From positions 1 through 64,000 of the forward strand of contig JACTNA010000031.1 of the NCBI GenBank assembly GCA_014584315.1: DNA of 64,000 nucleotides, given 5' to 3'. A program made the position numbers and the translations under genes. Positions 37,749 to 51,986 of the stretch are shown here, piece after piece; position 1 is the stretch's first letter; each line of letters opens with the position of its first letter. The notes under the pieces were generated by a model. The model saw only the letters and a program-made list of their open reading frames with translations, ran no database searches and was not told the origin of the DNA. This stretch comes from Planctomycetota bacterium (GTDB taxonomy: Bacteria; Planctomycetota; Phycisphaerae; Phycisphaerales; UBA1924).

Positions 37749-37750
37749 GT

Positions 37751-38371
37751 TCACCTCGGCCTCGTCTGGGCCGCGGCTTCCTCGAGCAGGGCCTCGATCT
37801 TCGCGGCGGTCGCGTCGTCCAGGGGCGCGGTCATCGTGCCGGAGAACTCGGCCGCGCCGAGCAGGTCGTTGAAGCCGTCGGTCGCGCGGGTGAGTTTGAG
37901 CGTGGCGCGGGAGATGCGCCCGCCGAAGCGTCCGTCTCCGACGTTGCCCGAGGGGAGCATGAACCCCCCCCCGCTGTAGACGCCGACCTCGCCCTTGGCG
38001 AGCACGACGTGGCGTATGGCGGCGGTCGAGGCGGTGCCCTCGATGGGCGTTCGCCCCGGCCTCGGGCGGATGAACATGTGGATGTGGACGATGCTGCCCG
38101 CGAGCGTCGTCGGATCGACGGTCGGTTCGAGTTGCTCGGGCGTCAGGTCGGTGAGGTAGATGTCCGCGGTGTTCCTGTCCTCGGCCCTGTAGGCCCGCAG
38201 GCGCAGGGCCGGCCGCAGCGCGGTCCCCTCGTCGATGGACTCGACGCGGACCGCCCCTCCGCCGAGGACCGTGCGTGCGCCGCAGCCGATCAGGAGAGGT
38301 GAGAGCAGCGCGCTGGCTAGGACGGCCGCCCACGCCGTCCCGGAGCCGAACTTCGAGGTCGCACGGGTCAT
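37751..38371 (-). CDS. putative lipoprotein
   Basis: 206 residues with a lipoprotein signal: a hydrophobic run, then LLIGC as lipobox at about 25-29. The mature part is beta-rich (LRLRAYRAEDRNTADIYLTD, GSIVHIHMFIRPRPGRTP, IRHVVLAKGEVGVYSGGGFM) and ends in a helix. No family recognised. ATG 38371; TATCGT lies 9 bases upstream without a ribosome site, so it may also be leaderless. It converges with the amidohydrolase gene, 2 bases between stops. Confidence 0.7.
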   Translation of the reverse strand: MTRATSKFGSGTAWAAVLASALLSPLLIGCGARTVLGGGAVRVESIDEGTALRPALRLRAYRAEDRNTADIYLTDLTPEQLEPTVDPTTLAGSIVHIHMFIRPRPGRTPIEGTASTAAIRHVVLAKGEVGVYSGGGFMLPSGNVGDGRFGGRISRATLKLTRATDGFNDLLGAAEFSGTMTAPLDDATAAKIEALLEEAAAQTRPR

Positions 38372-38508
38372 AGCATGGAGACGATACCGTGTCGGGGCGG
38401 GCCTGGTGATCCGTGCCGCTGCCTCGGGGCAACCGCGAGGGCGTTCCGGGCGGATGGGAACGCGAGGGGCGGGGGTCGGCGGCTGCCCGCCAGCCGCGGA
38501 GCCGAACC

Positions 38509-39552
38509 ATGAGACCAGCCGGACTGATCGGGGCACTCGCGGGCGTGGCGATCGCTGTCGGTGTGGCCTCCGCACAGCAGCAGGACGAGCCGAAGAAGAC
38601 GACTCGCTACCCGACCAGCGGCGGCGTTCGGCTGCCGGAGCGGGCGCCGCTGATGGAAACCGGGGTTGTGCTGATGCCTCGGCGTGCCGCCTTTGCCGTC
38701 CCGACGCGCTTCGAACTGCGCCCCAGGCGGTACCCTCCGATCGGCGGCGAAAACAACAACGCGCGGCTCTCGCCCAGGCTCCCGACGCGTTACGCCAACC
38801 CGTTCGCGCCCGATCTGCCGGTGCCCGAGGCGGCTCGCCGCGATGCGGGGCCGGCGTCGATGCGAACCACCGGCGGAGCCGGCGAGCAGGAGATCGCACG
38901 CACGATCGAGGCGTTGCGCGAGGGTCGCCCCGTGCCGGTCCTGACCTCGGGCGGCCTCTCGCGGACGGGCGTGCCGGACCGCCGCCCGATGGACAATACC
39001 ATCCACTCCGGCCCGTTCGACGGCGGCATCCACACGATGCCGGACCTGACGCTCATGCCGTACTACGCGCCTCCGGTCGAGCAAGCGCCGCGCATCCAGC
39101 CGCCGGCGGCGCGCGAGCGGGGGCTTGCGATGCTGGCGGAGGGGCGTGCGGCCCACGCGCGGGCCGCGCTGCGCGATCATCTCAACGACGACCCCGAAGA
39201 CGCCGAGGCAGCGTTCGCGATGGGTATCGCAGCTGCGCTGACGGGCGATGCGCCCGGCGGCGTGGCGTCGATCGCCGAGTCGCTCTGGATCGACGGCGAA
39301 CTGGCGGGGCGGGCGGACCTGCTCGACGCGCTCCTGCCTCGCACCGCGGATCGGCGTCGGCTGACGCAGGTGCTCGTGCCCTACGCCGAGCGTGTGCGCA
39401 CGGGCGAGGCGTACCTGGCCGCGGCTCTGTCGGTGCACGCCATGGGCAATGCCGGGCGTGCCCTCGAACTGCTCCGCAAGGGCGAGCAGGCCGGTCTCGA
39501 TCCCGACCTCGCCGCCCGGACGGCTGCCGCCTGGACCGCCCCACGCCGGTAA
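38509..39552 (+). CDS. exported TPR-like protein, paralogue 1
   Basis: 347 residues. The signal peptide spans about 1-23 (IGALAGVAIAVGVASAQ). The middle of about 170 residues is Pro-rich and low-complexity. The C-terminal third has helical repeats of TPR/Sel1 style: GLAMLAEGRAAHARAALRDH, DDPEDAEAAFAMGIAAALTG, ALSVHAMGNAGRALELLRKG. The next gene has the same design and similar phrases, so the two arose by tandem duplication. Probably periplasmic protein-protein contacts; nothing more specific is visible. Confidence 0.7.
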   Translation: MRPAGLIGALAGVAIAVGVASAQQQDEPKKTTRYPTSGGVRLPERAPLMETGVVLMPRRAAFAVPTRFELRPRRYPPIGGENNNARLSPRLPTRYANPFAPDLPVPEAARRDAGPASMRTTGGAGEQEIARTIEALREGRPVPVLTSGGLSRTGVPDRRPMDNTIHSGPFDGGIHTMPDLTLMPYYAPPVEQAPRIQPPAARERGLAMLAEGRAAHARAALRDHLNDDPEDAEAAFAMGIAAALTGDAPGGVASIAESLWIDGELAGRADLLDALLPRTADRRRLTQVLVPYAERVRTGEAYLAAALSVHAMGNAGRALELLRKGEQAGLDPDLAARTAAAWTAPRR

Positions 39553-39603
39553 ACTCACGTGGAGAAGCGTGGACGAGCAGTTCCCGCCCGCAAGGAGGTC
39601 GCC

Positions 39604-40566
39604 ATGCTCTGCTCTGCCGCAATCCGGGCGTGCGTGCTTCTCGGATCGATCGCCGCAGGTCCGGCGCTCGCCCAGCACACCCAGCCCACGACCGGCGGCG
39701 TGCGCGTGACGCTGCCGAACGTGTACGGGTTCAACCGTTCGCTGCCGATGGAGCGGACGGTGAGCGCGCCGCCGATGCGCACGGTTTCCGTTCCCGCCTT
39801 GGTCGGCTCGCCCGTGATCTTCACGACCGGGCGGCGGGTGTACGTGCAGGAGTCGGGGTTCAGGCTGAACGCGTCGTACTCGGGCGACAAGTGGTCGATC
39901 GACGCGAGGCTCGGCTCCGACCCCGTGCAACTCATCGACGGCCGATGGGTCACGGTCCCGGGCTATCGCTATGTCTACCCGCGCTACCCGTACTCTCGCT
40001 CGTACGACCGCTGGTACGGGTCGTATCCTCGCTACCCGATCGACGGCACACTGACCGCGCCGCCGCAGATCGTGTACGTCACGCAGCAGCAGCCCGCCGC
40101 GCAGCCCGAGCCGCTCACGCCGATGGAGCGTGCGCGCGTGCTGCTCCGTTACGAGCAGTCGCAGGAGGCCGTGGCGGCCCTGCGTGAGCACCTGCGCGAC
40201 GACCCTGAGGACACGGGCGCGATGCGCCTGCTCGGCCTCGCGCTGATCGAGTCCGGCGACCCGGCGCAGGGGGCGGCCGTGCTCGCGCTCGCCTACCGCA
40301 CCGACCCGACGCTCGCCGGCAATACAACGGACCTCGACCTCTTCGCGGGGCGGGCGGGGCGTGCGCGGGGCATGATCGACCGATCGATGCACTACGCCGC
40401 CCGGGCGAACTCGGCTTCCGGGTGGCTCGCGGCGACGGTGCTGCTGCACGCCGACGGTCGGTCGGCGGCGGCCCGGCGGGTGCTCGAACGCGCCCGGGAG
40501 GCCGGGTTGGAATCGGAGGTCTACGACCGGCTCTCGGCCATGGTTGGGTTCCCGGGGCGCGGGTGA
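39604..40566 (+). CDS. exported TPR-like protein, paralogue 2
   Basis: 320 residues. The signal peptide ends about residue 23 (GSIAAGPALAQ). A Tyr/Arg/Pro-rich stretch follows (GYRYVYPRYPYSRSYDRWYG), then TPR-like helices (EAVAALREHLRDDPEDTGAM, LLHADGRSAAARRVLERARE). PTTGGVR in the N-terminal part matches PTSGGVR of paralogue 1. AAGGAGG precedes ATG 39604, and a TAAACT -10-like box overlaps the stop of paralogue 1. Confidence 0.7.
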   Translation: MLCSAAIRACVLLGSIAAGPALAQHTQPTTGGVRVTLPNVYGFNRSLPMERTVSAPPMRTVSVPALVGSPVIFTTGRRVYVQESGFRLNASYSGDKWSIDARLGSDPVQLIDGRWVTVPGYRYVYPRYPYSRSYDRWYGSYPRYPIDGTLTAPPQIVYVTQQQPAAQPEPLTPMERARVLLRYEQSQEAVAALREHLRDDPEDTGAMRLLGLALIESGDPAQGAAVLALAYRTDPTLAGNTTDLDLFAGRAGRARGMIDRSMHYAARANSASGWLAATVLLHADGRSAAARRVLERAREAGLESEVYDRLSAMVGFPGRG

Positions 40567-40575
40567 CGGCCCCCC

Positions 40576-40603
40576 TTGTCCGTCTCTTCCGCCGGGCTAT
40601 TGT
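40576..40603 (+). promoter_or_regulatory. promoter of the rplKAJL operon
   Basis: TTGTCC (40576-40581), a 16-base spacer and TATTGT (40598-40603). It gives a leader of about 120 bases before rplK that contains a CCGGGC-TTC-GCCCGG hairpin at about 40695-40710, a possible site for L1 feedback. Confidence 0.55.
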
Positions 40604-40732
40604 TCTGCCCTGCGCGGACGGTGGGTCCGTGGCGACAAATCGGTGCCGGTTGCACCACCGAGCCTTCCCGCACCCCTGGCCGGGGCGGGTCTGAGCCGGG
40701 CTTCGCCCGGGGCCGGTGGGAGGTGGAGTCCG

Positions 40733-41164
40733 ATGGCCAAGAAAGAAGTCGTCAAGTCGTTCAAGTTGATGGCCCCCGGCGGGTCGGCGACGCCCGCGCC
40801 GCCGCTCGGCCCTGTGCTGGGCGCCAACGGCGTGAACCCGGGCCAGTTCATCCAGCAGTTCAACGCGGCGACGGCCAAGTTGGGCGGGAAACTGGTCGGG
40901 TGCATCGTGACGGTCTACTCCGACCGCTCGTTCACCTTCGAGATCAAGAGTTCTCCGGCGTCGGTGCTGATCAAGGAGGCCGCGGGGATCGAGAAGGGTT
41001 CGGGCGTGCCGAACAAGGAGAAGGTGGGGACGATCACGAAGGCGCAGGTGCGGAAGATCGCGCAGGAGAAGCTCGCCGACCTGAACTCGGGGAGCGTCGA
41101 GGCCGCGATGCGTGTGGTCGAGGGCACGGCCCGTTCGATGGGCGTCACCGTGGTGGAGGGCTGA
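40733..41164 (+). CDS. rplK: 50S ribosomal protein L11
   Basis: Part of the GTPase-associated centre, needed for stringent response signalling. 143 residues with the classic APPLGPVLGANGVNPGQF near 23-40 and the rRNA-binding C-domain (GTITKAQVRKIAQEKLADLN). GGAGG is upstream of ATG 40733. First gene of rplK-rplA-rplJ-rplL; secE and nusG, which often precede it, are absent here. Confidence 0.98.
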   Translation: MAKKEVVKSFKLMAPGGSATPAPPLGPVLGANGVNPGQFIQQFNAATAKLGGKLVGCIVTVYSDRSFTFEIKSSPASVLIKEAAGIEKGSGVPNKEKVGTITKAQVRKIAQEKLADLNSGSVEAAMRVVEGTARSMGVTVVEG

Positions 41165-41167
41165 GCC

Positions 41168-41866
41168 ATGCCGAAACTGAGCAAGCGAGCACGCGCCAAC
41201 GCGCCCCTGGCTCCCGAGTCGCCGCTGCCGATGCCGGAGGCGATCGCCGCGCTCAAGAAGTTCAAGCCGCCGAAGTTCGACCAGACGGTCGAGGTGGTGA
41301 TGCACCTCGGCGTGGACGTGAAGCAGGCGGACCAGAACCTCCGCGGCTCGGTGAGCCTGCCGAAGGGGATCGGCAAGACGAAGCGCGTCATCGCCTTCTG
41401 CGGGTCGGACGTGACGAAGGACGCGCTGGCCGCCGGCGCGACCAAGGCGGGCGGCGAGGAACTGGTGGCCGAGATCGAGGGCGGGTGGATGGATTTCGAC
41501 GTGGCGGTCGCCAGCCCGGACATGATGAGAGTGATCTCGAAACTGGGCCGGGTTCTCGGGCCGAAGGGCCTCATGCCCTCGCCGAAGAACGGCACGGTGA
41601 CGAAGAACGTGGTGGACGCGGTGAAGGAGTTCGCGGCGGGGAAGGTCGAGTACCGGACGGACAAGAGCGGGAACGTGCACGCGATCATCGGGAAGATGTC
41701 CTTCGCCGACGGCGACCTGCTCGAGAACCTGCAGCACTTCGTCGCCACGATCGAGAAGGCGAAGCCCTCGTCCGTGAAGGGCACGTACGTGAAGAAGATC
41801 AGCGTCTGCGGCACCATGACCCCGGGCGTCCAGGTGCAGTACGCCTCGGCGGTTCCGACCGCCTGA
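41168..41866 (+). CDS. rplA: 50S ribosomal protein L1
   Basis: Forms the L1 stalk that moves deacyl-tRNA and, in other bacteria, represses its own operon. 232 residues; GRVLGPKGLMPSPKNGTV is the signature, and NVHAIIGKMSF is typical. Starts 3 bases after rplK, so the two are coupled. Confidence 0.98.
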   Translation: MPKLSKRARANAPLAPESPLPMPEAIAALKKFKPPKFDQTVEVVMHLGVDVKQADQNLRGSVSLPKGIGKTKRVIAFCGSDVTKDALAAGATKAGGEELVAEIEGGWMDFDVAVASPDMMRVISKLGRVLGPKGLMPSPKNGTVTKNVVDAVKEFAAGKVEYRTDKSGNVHAIIGKMSFADGDLLENLQHFVATIEKAKPSSVKGTYVKKISVCGTMTPGVQVQYASAVPTA

Positions 41867-41888
41867 ACGACCCCGAAGGGGAACGACC

Positions 41889-42434
41889 ATGTCCAAAGCC
41901 GTCAAAGAGATCATCATCCGCGACTACCGCGACCGCCTCAACGGCGTCGAGGAGATGCTGCTGGTGAGCATCCGGGGCGTGAGCGCGAACGATGCGAACC
42001 GGATCCGCTCGGGCCTGGCGAAGAAGAACATCCGCGTGACGGTGCTGCGGAACACGCTCGCCCGCAAGGCGTTCGAGGGCACGCCGCTGAGCGCGCTCGA
42101 GCCGATGCTCTCCGGCCCGACGGCCGGGGTGTACGGGGGCGAGACGGTCGTCGAGGTGGCGCGCGAGATCGTCGAACTCGTCAAGACCTTCCCGGGGATC
42201 GAACTCAAGGGCGCGGTGCTGGACGGCGAGTTGTACGCCGGCGAGGAGGGCGTCAAGCGGCTGAGCACCATGCCGACCCGCGAAGAGGCGATCGCGCAGG
42301 CCGTCACGCTCATCCTCAGCCCGGCCCGCACACTGGCGGCCCAGATCAAGGGTCCCGGCTCGCGCCTCGCGGGCATTGTCAAGGCGATCGAAGAGAGACT
42401 GGAAAAGGGCGAGACCATCGCCAGGTCCGCGTGA
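41889..42434 (+). CDS. rplJ: 50S ribosomal protein L10
   Basis: Base of the L7/L12 stalk. 181 residues: an N-terminal rRNA-binding domain (KEIIIRDYRDRLNGVEEMLL, VTVLRNTLARKAF, LSGPTAGVYG) and a C-terminal helix that binds L7/L12 dimers. The gap to rplA is only 22 bases, too short for the long structured L10 leader seen in E. coli, so regulation by L10 must differ. Confidence 0.97.
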   Translation: MSKAVKEIIIRDYRDRLNGVEEMLLVSIRGVSANDANRIRSGLAKKNIRVTVLRNTLARKAFEGTPLSALEPMLSGPTAGVYGGETVVEVAREIVELVKTFPGIELKGAVLDGELYAGEEGVKRLSTMPTREEAIAQAVTLILSPARTLAAQIKGPGSRLAGIVKAIEERLEKGETIARSA

Positions 42435-42538
42435 CCGAACGGAGCAGGCATCCGCGTCCGACTGGCCCCGCACGGGGTTAAAGCGCCGAACGGTTCGGCC
42501 CCTCTCGGGCGAGTGCATCGACAGAACGAGGTTCCACC

Positions 42539-42943
42539 ATGTCCGAGACAGCAACCAAGGAGTTTTCCGCGAAGATCAGCAAACTCGGCGACGAACTCGC
42601 CGGGCTGAGCCTGAAGGAAGCCGTCGATCTGGGCGACTACCTGAAGGAGACCTACGGCATCGAGGCCGCGGCCGGCGGTGCGGTCGTGATGGCCGGGCCT
42701 GCGGGCGGCGCTGCGCCGGCGGCGGAGGAGCAGACCGAGTTTGACGTCATCCTCAAGTCGGCGGGAGCGGAGAAGATCAAGGTCATCAAGGTCGTCCGCG
42801 AGGCGACGGGCCTGGGCCTGAAGGAGGCCAAGGACCTGGTCGACGGCGCGCCCAAGCCGGTGAAGCAGGGCCTCTCGAAGGAGGATGCGGACAAGCTGGC
42901 CGCGTCGTTGAAGGAGGCCGGCGCCGAGGTCGAGTTGAAGTGA
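42539..42943 (+). CDS. rplL: 50S ribosomal protein L7/L12
   Basis: Stalk protein that recruits translation GTPases. 134 residues: an N-terminal dimerisation helix, an Ala/Gly hinge ([20 protein letters not shown]) and the C-domain [35 protein letters not shown] (read separately). Follows rplJ after 104 bases. Confidence 0.98.
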   Translation: MSETATKEFSAKISKLGDELAGLSLKEAVDLGDYLKETYGIEAAAGGAVVMAGPAGGAAPAAEEQTEFDVILKSAGAEKIKVIKVVREATGLGLKEAKDLVDGAPKPVKQGLSKEDADKLAASLKEAGAEVELK

Positions 42944-42957
42944 TCCATCACCCGGAC

Positions 42958-42993
42958 GCCCTGGGGGCGGGGGCACGTCCCCTCCCCCCGGGC
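42958..42993 (+). terminator. rplL-rpoB attenuator-like hairpin
   Basis: GCCCTGGGGGCGGGG pairs with CCCCTCCCCCCGGGC with two internal mismatches. No T run follows, so it is more likely an attenuator or processing site than a full stop, as found between rplL and rpoB in other bacteria. Confidence 0.45.
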
Positions 42994-43070
42994 GCCCGGC
43001 GGCCCGCGCGGCATCAAATTAGGTAGTTTCCCTAGTTCTCGGACGCTTCGGCGTGAGGTCCGGGGAGGGC

Positions 43071-43076
43071 TATACT
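43071..43076 (+). promoter_or_regulatory. -10 box of rpoBC
   Basis: TATACT matches consensus at 5 of 6 bases and gives a leader of about 145 bases. The -35 is weak (TTCGGC at 43047-43052). An AT-rich inverted repeat TAGG-N7-CCTA (43020-43034) lies upstream. Confidence 0.5.
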
Positions 43077-43225
43077 GCCGGGTTCGGGATCAGGCATCGG
43101 GCACCAGGGCGACGGGGCATCGTGGCAGCAGCGGGGCAGGCTTGAACACACAGGCAGGGCTGACGGCGTGCGCCGCGCGCAGCGCGGACGAGTGCCGTAG
43201 TCAAACCATCACCGCGAGGTAGTTG

Positions 43226-46200
43226 ATGGCAGGGAAGACCGTGCGCGAGAAGAAGGTGCGCAACTACTCGAAGCGTGGGGACGGGATGAGCATCCCGGAC
43301 CTCACGGAACTTCAGGGGCGTGCCTACGAGCGGTTCCTTCAGTGCAGCAAGGGTCCGCACGAGCGTGATCCTTCGCTCGGGCTGGAGGCGCTGCTGCGGG
43401 AGGTGCTGCCGATCGAGAGTTACGACGGCACGATGCGCCTGGAGTACCTGCACTACACGCTCGACGAGCCGCGCTACACGCCGGACGAGTGCCGCGAGTT
43501 GCGGCTGACGTACGGGCGTCCGTTCCGCCTCGCGGTCCGCCTGCAGCGTGAGAACCACGCGGACCTGCCGGAGGAGGACATCTTCCTGGGCGAGTTCCCG
43601 ATCATGATGGGCGGCGGCGAGTTCATCGTGAACGGGGCGGAGCGCGTGATCGTCAGCCAGCTGCACCGCTCGCCGGGCGTGGACTTCTCGATCGTCTCCA
43701 GCGAGGGCGACCGCCCGCTGCACTCGGCGCGGATCATCCCCGAGCGCGGGTCGTGGATCGAGCTGGAGGTGACGAAGAAGGACGTGCTGGCGATGAAGAT
43801 CGACCAGTCCACGAAGATGGCGGCGACGACGTTCCTGCGCTGCCTGGACGAGTCGGTCGCCTCGACGGACGCGATCATCTCGCTCTTCTACGAGGTCTCG
43901 GAGATCAAGGCGGCGGACGTGCAGCCGGAGCACTGGGCCGCGCAGTCGATCGTCGACACGGAGACGGGCGAGGAGTTCGTGCACGTCGGCCGCCAGATCG
44001 GGGACAAGGCGGAGGCGATCCGCGCGTCGAGCCTGAAGAAGGTCCGCGTGGTGCAGAACCCGTCGGACGAGTTGATCCTCAACACGGTGGCGGAGGAGAA
44101 ACTGGAGCAGTTCGAGGCGGGCAGCGACCGCGAGAAGGCGCTGCTGAAGGTGTACTCGCGCCTGCGCCCGGGCAACCCGCCGCAGGTGGACAAGGCGCTG
44201 CAACTGTTCAACGAGAAGTTCTTCGACGAGAACCGCTACCGCCTGGGCAAGGTGGGCCGCTTCCGCATCAACCGGAAGTTCGACCTGAACACGCCCGAGG
44301 ACGCGATGTTCCTCTCGTCGGAGGACTACCTGAAGGTCATCGCGTACATCCTCGACCTGCGTTCGAACCGTCTGGACCCGAAGACAGGGCGGCCGGCGGC
44401 GCAGGTGGACGACATCGACCACCTGGGCAACCGGCGTCTGCGCACGCTGGACGAGCTGGCGGTGGACGAGTTGCGCAAGGGCTTCCTGAAACTGCGGCGC
44501 ACGGTGCAGGAGCGCATGAGCGTGAAGGACCCCGAGGAGGTGACGAAGATCGCCGACCTCGTGAACTCCAAGAGCATCTCGTCGGCGATCGACTTCTTCT
44601 TCGGGCGCTCGGAACTGAGCCAGGTCGTGGACCAGACGAACCCGCTCTCGACGCTGGTGCACGAGCGCCGGCTCTCCGCGCTCGGCCCCGGCGGGCTGAA
44701 CCGCAAGCGGGCGGGCTTCGAGGTCCGCGACGTGCACATCTCGCACTACGGACGCATCTGCCCGATCGAGACGCCCGAAGGGACGAACATCGGGCTGATC
44801 GCGTCGCTGGGCATCTTCGCGTCGGTGGACGAGTACGGGTTCCTGCGCACGGCGTACCGGGTGGTGAAGAACGGGAAGCCGACCGGGGAGGTCGTGCACC
44901 TGCGCGCCGACGAGGAGATGAAGGCCGTCCTCGCCCCGGCGGACGCGGTGGAGGCGGACGGCAGGCTGCGCTCGGGGACGATCCTGGCGCGCGTGGACAG
45001 CGAGTTGAAGGAGATCGATTCGGGGCAGGTGGACTACCTGGACATCTCGCCGAAGCAGATCGTGGGCATCTCGGCCGCGCTGATCCCGTTCCTCGAGCAC
45101 GACGACGCCAACCGTGCGCTGATGGGCTCGAACATGCAGCGTCAGGCGGTGCCGCTGATCCGGGTGGAGCCGCCCGCGATCGCCACGGGGATCGAGACGC
45201 ACGTCGGGATGAACTCGGGCATGGTGGTGAGGGCGAAGCGAGGCGGTACGGTGACGTTCGCCGACGCGGAGCGCATCATCATCGACAACGCGGACGAGTA
45301 CGTGCTGCGAAAGTTCGTGGGCCTGAACGAGCGCACGTGCCTGAACCAGCGGCCGGTGGTCCGCGCCGGGCAGAAGGTCGGGAAGGGCGAGGTGATCGCC
45401 GACGGCGCGGCGACGGCGAACGGCGAGCTCGCCATCGGCAAGAACGTGCTCATCGCGTTCAACACGTTCGACGGCTCGAACTTCGAGGACGCCATCGTCA
45501 TCAGCGAGCGGCTGGTGAAGGACGACGTCTTCACGAGCATCCACATCGACGCCTTCGACGTGGAGATCCGCGAGACGAAACTCGGGCGCGAGGAGTTCAC
45601 GCGCGACATCCCGAACGTCTCGGAGAAGATGCTGCGCAACCTCGACGACAACGGTGTGATCCGCGTCGGGGCGCGCGTGGGGCCGGGGGACATCCTGGTC
45701 GGCAAGGTCAGCCCCAAGAGCAAGACGGAGCTCACGCCCGAGGAGAAACTGCTGCACGCGATCTTCGGGCGGGCGGGCGAGGACGTGAAGAACGACTCGC
45801 TGGAGGTGCCCGCGGGCGTCGAGGGGATCGTGATCGGCACGAAGAAGTTCTCGCGCCGCACCCACATGACCGAGGCCCAGAAGAAACAGCAGAAGAAGGA
45901 CATCGAGGCTTACGAGCGCTCGATGGACATGCAGGCGATCGAGCTGTTCCGCGAGATGACGGCCGCGATCAACGCGATCACCGGCTCCGAGATGGTCGAC
46001 CCGATGACGCGGCAGAAGGTCGGCGCGAGCGACATTCCCGAGGTCATTCTCGAGCAGATCAAGACCTTCGACGTGAAGTGGATCAAGGGGTCGAAGGAGG
46101 CCCGGGAGCGGGCGGAGGTGGTCCAGAAGCAGTACTGGCCGCGTGTCGAGGCGATCGAGCAGGAGAAGCAGCGCAAGGTCACGCACATGAAGCGCGGCGA

Positions 46201-47047
46201 CGAGCTGCCCTCGGGCGTGCTGGAGATGGTGAAGGTCTATCTCGCGTCGAAGCGGCACCTCTCGGTCGGCGACAAGATGGCCGGCCGCCACGGGAACAAG
46301 GGCGTCATCGCCCGGATCGTGCCCGAGGAGGACATGCCGTTCATGGAGGACGGGACGCCGGTGGACGTGCTGCTGAACCCGCTCGGCGTGCCCAGCCGCA
46401 TGAACGTGGGGCAGATCCTCGAGTTGCACCTGGGGTGGGCGGCGCACGTGCTGGGCTTCCAGGCCGTGACCCCCGTCTTCGACGGGGCAACGGAAGCGGA
46501 GATTCACGCGGCCATCGAGGAGGCGAACGCGGACGTCGAGCGTCGGACCCGCGAGTACGAGGAGCAGGGCCGCTGGCCCCACCCGCGCGAGATCCTGGCG
46601 AAGATGCCGCGCGGCGGCAAGATTCAGTTGTACGACGGGCGCACGGGCGACCCGTTCAAGCAGCGCACGTCGGTGGGGTTCATGTACCTGCTGAAACTGC
46701 ACCACCTCGTGGACGACAAGATCCACGCGCGTGCGACCGGGCCGTACTCGCTGATCACGCAGCAGCCGCTGGGCGGCAAGGCCCGGACGGGCGGCCAGCG
46801 CTTCGGCGAGATGGAGGTGTGGGCGCTGGAGGCGTACGGGGCGGCGTACATCCTGCAGGAACTGCTGACCGTGAAGTCCGACGACGTCGAGGGCCGCACC
46901 AAGATCTACGAGAGCATGGTCAAGGGCACGAACAAACTGGAGGCGGGCATGCCGGTGGCCTTCGACGTGCTGTGCAACGAACTGAAGGGCCTGGGCATGA
47001 ACGTCACGCTGGAGAAGAAGCGGCTCGACACGGGGGCGCTGCTGTAG
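43226..47047 (+). CDS. rpoB: DNA-directed RNA polymerase subunit beta
   Basis: About 1273 residues, covering the full set of beta domains. Markers include [31 protein letters not shown] text ([15 protein letters not shown]), the rifampicin region [59 protein letters not shown] and the C-terminal [23 protein letters not shown] 43226 is chosen (GAGGT upstream); the frame could begin at TTG 43223. Followed by rpoC after 124 bases. Confidence 0.98.
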   Translation: MAGKTVREKKVRNYSKRGDGMSIPDLTELQGRAYERFLQCSKGPHERDPSLGLEALLREVLPIESYDGTMRLEYLHYTLDEPRYTPDECRELRLTYGRPFRLAVRLQRENHADLPEEDIFLGEFPIMMGGGEFIVNGAERVIVSQLHRSPGVDFSIVSSEGDRPLHSARIIPERGSWIELEVTKKDVLAMKIDQSTKMAATTFLRCLDESVASTDAIISLFYEVSEIKAADVQPEHWAAQSIVDTETGEEFVHVGRQIGDKAEAIRASSLKKVRVVQNPSDELILNTVAEEKLEQFEAGSDREKALLKVYSRLRPGNPPQVDKALQLFNEKFFDENRYRLGKVGRFRINRKFDLNTPEDAMFLSSEDYLKVIAYILDLRSNRLDPKTGRPAAQVDDIDHLGNRRLRTLDELAVDELRKGFLKLRRTVQERMSVKDPEEVTKIADLVNSKSISSAIDFFFGRSELSQVVDQTNPLSTLVHERRLSALGPGGLNRKRAGFEVRDVHISHYGRICPIETPEGTNIGLIASLGIFASVDEYGFLRTAYRVVKNGKPTGEVVHLRADEEMKAVLAPADAVEADGRLRSGTILARVDSELKEIDSGQVDYLDISPKQIVGISAALIPFLEHDDANRALMGSNMQRQAVPLIRVEPPAIATGIETHVGMNSGMVVRAKRGGTVTFADAERIIIDNADEYVLRKFVGLNERTCLNQRPVVRAGQKVGKGEVIADGAATANGELAIGKNVLIAFNTFDGSNFEDAIVISERLVKDDVFTSIHIDAFDVEIRETKLGREEFTRDIPNVSEKMLRNLDDNGVIRVGARVGPGDILVGKVSPKSKTELTPEEKLLHAIFGRAGEDVKNDSLEVPAGVEGIVIGTKKFSRRTHMTEAQKKQQKKDIEAYERSMDMQAIELFREMTAAINAITGSEMVDPMTRQKVGASDIPEVILEQIKTFDVKWIKGSKEARERAEVVQKQYWPRVEAIEQEKQRKVTHMKRGDELPSGVLEMVKVYLASKRHLSVGDKMAGRHGNKGVIARIVPEEDMPFMEDGTPVDVLLNPLGVPSRMNVGQILELHLGWAAHVLGFQAVTPVFDGATEAEIHAAIEEANADVERRTREYEEQGRWPHPREILAKMPRGGKIQLYDGRTGDPFKQRTSVGFMYLLKLHHLVDDKIHARATGPYSLITQQPLGGKARTGGQRFGEMEVWALEAYGAAYILQELLTVKSDDVEGRTKIYESMVKGTNKLEAGMPVAFDVLCNELKGLGMNVTLEKKRLDTGALL

Positions 47048-47171
47048 CCGATCCTGCCCCGGGCGTCGCGTGCGCGGAGGACCGCGCGCGGCGCGGATCG
47101 AACCCCGGTCCGTGGTCCTCGACGATCGTTCCACCCGGATCAGACCGCACGCATCGCGGGAGTAGACACGA

Positions 47172-51662
<4,491 letters not shown>

Positions 51663-51714
51663 GCCGAATTCCGCGGGAGGCAGGCGTTCCGCCTCTGCCG
51701 CTCGTGCCTTCGTC

Positions 51715-51942
51715 CTAGGTCGCGGCTTCGCGCTCCTGCCGCGCGCACTCTGCGTCCGACATGATCGGCAGCGTCGCGCGCCCCGTCGCGACCGCGAGCC
51801 TGATGTAGGGCAGGCACAGACCGCACGACTCGCCGCAGCCCGTGCGCTCGATCAGCCCGTCGATCGACAGGCGTTCGGATCGCGCCAGCCGGATCAACTC
51901 CGCGAAGGTCACGCCGCGGCATACGCACCGATCAACGTCCAT
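51715..51942 (-). CDS. BFD-like [2Fe-2S] small protein
   Basis: 75 residues. C6-x-C8 and C40-x2-C43 match the ligand spacing of bacterioferritin-associated ferredoxin-like domains; C36 is an extra Cys. The domain also occurs fused to nitrite reductases and oxidoreductases, here it is free. A role in electron transfer, for instance iron release from bacterioferritin, is inferred. It starts 44 bases after the pseudopilin stop on the same strand, so it could be the last gene of the B12-controlled operon, or independent. Confidence 0.8.
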   Translation of the reverse strand: MDVDRCVCRGVTFAELIRLARSERLSIDGLIERTGCGESCGLCLPYIRLAVATGRATLPIMSDAECARQEREAAT

Positions 51943-51986
51943 CCGGCTCCCGTCACGCGTTCGATCGCGCCGCCGGGATGATATCT

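Noticed and set aside
51663..51714. Terminator after rpoC (GGAGGCAGGCG..CGCCTCTGCC)
   Set aside because: The stem needs a bulge and no T run follows on either strand.
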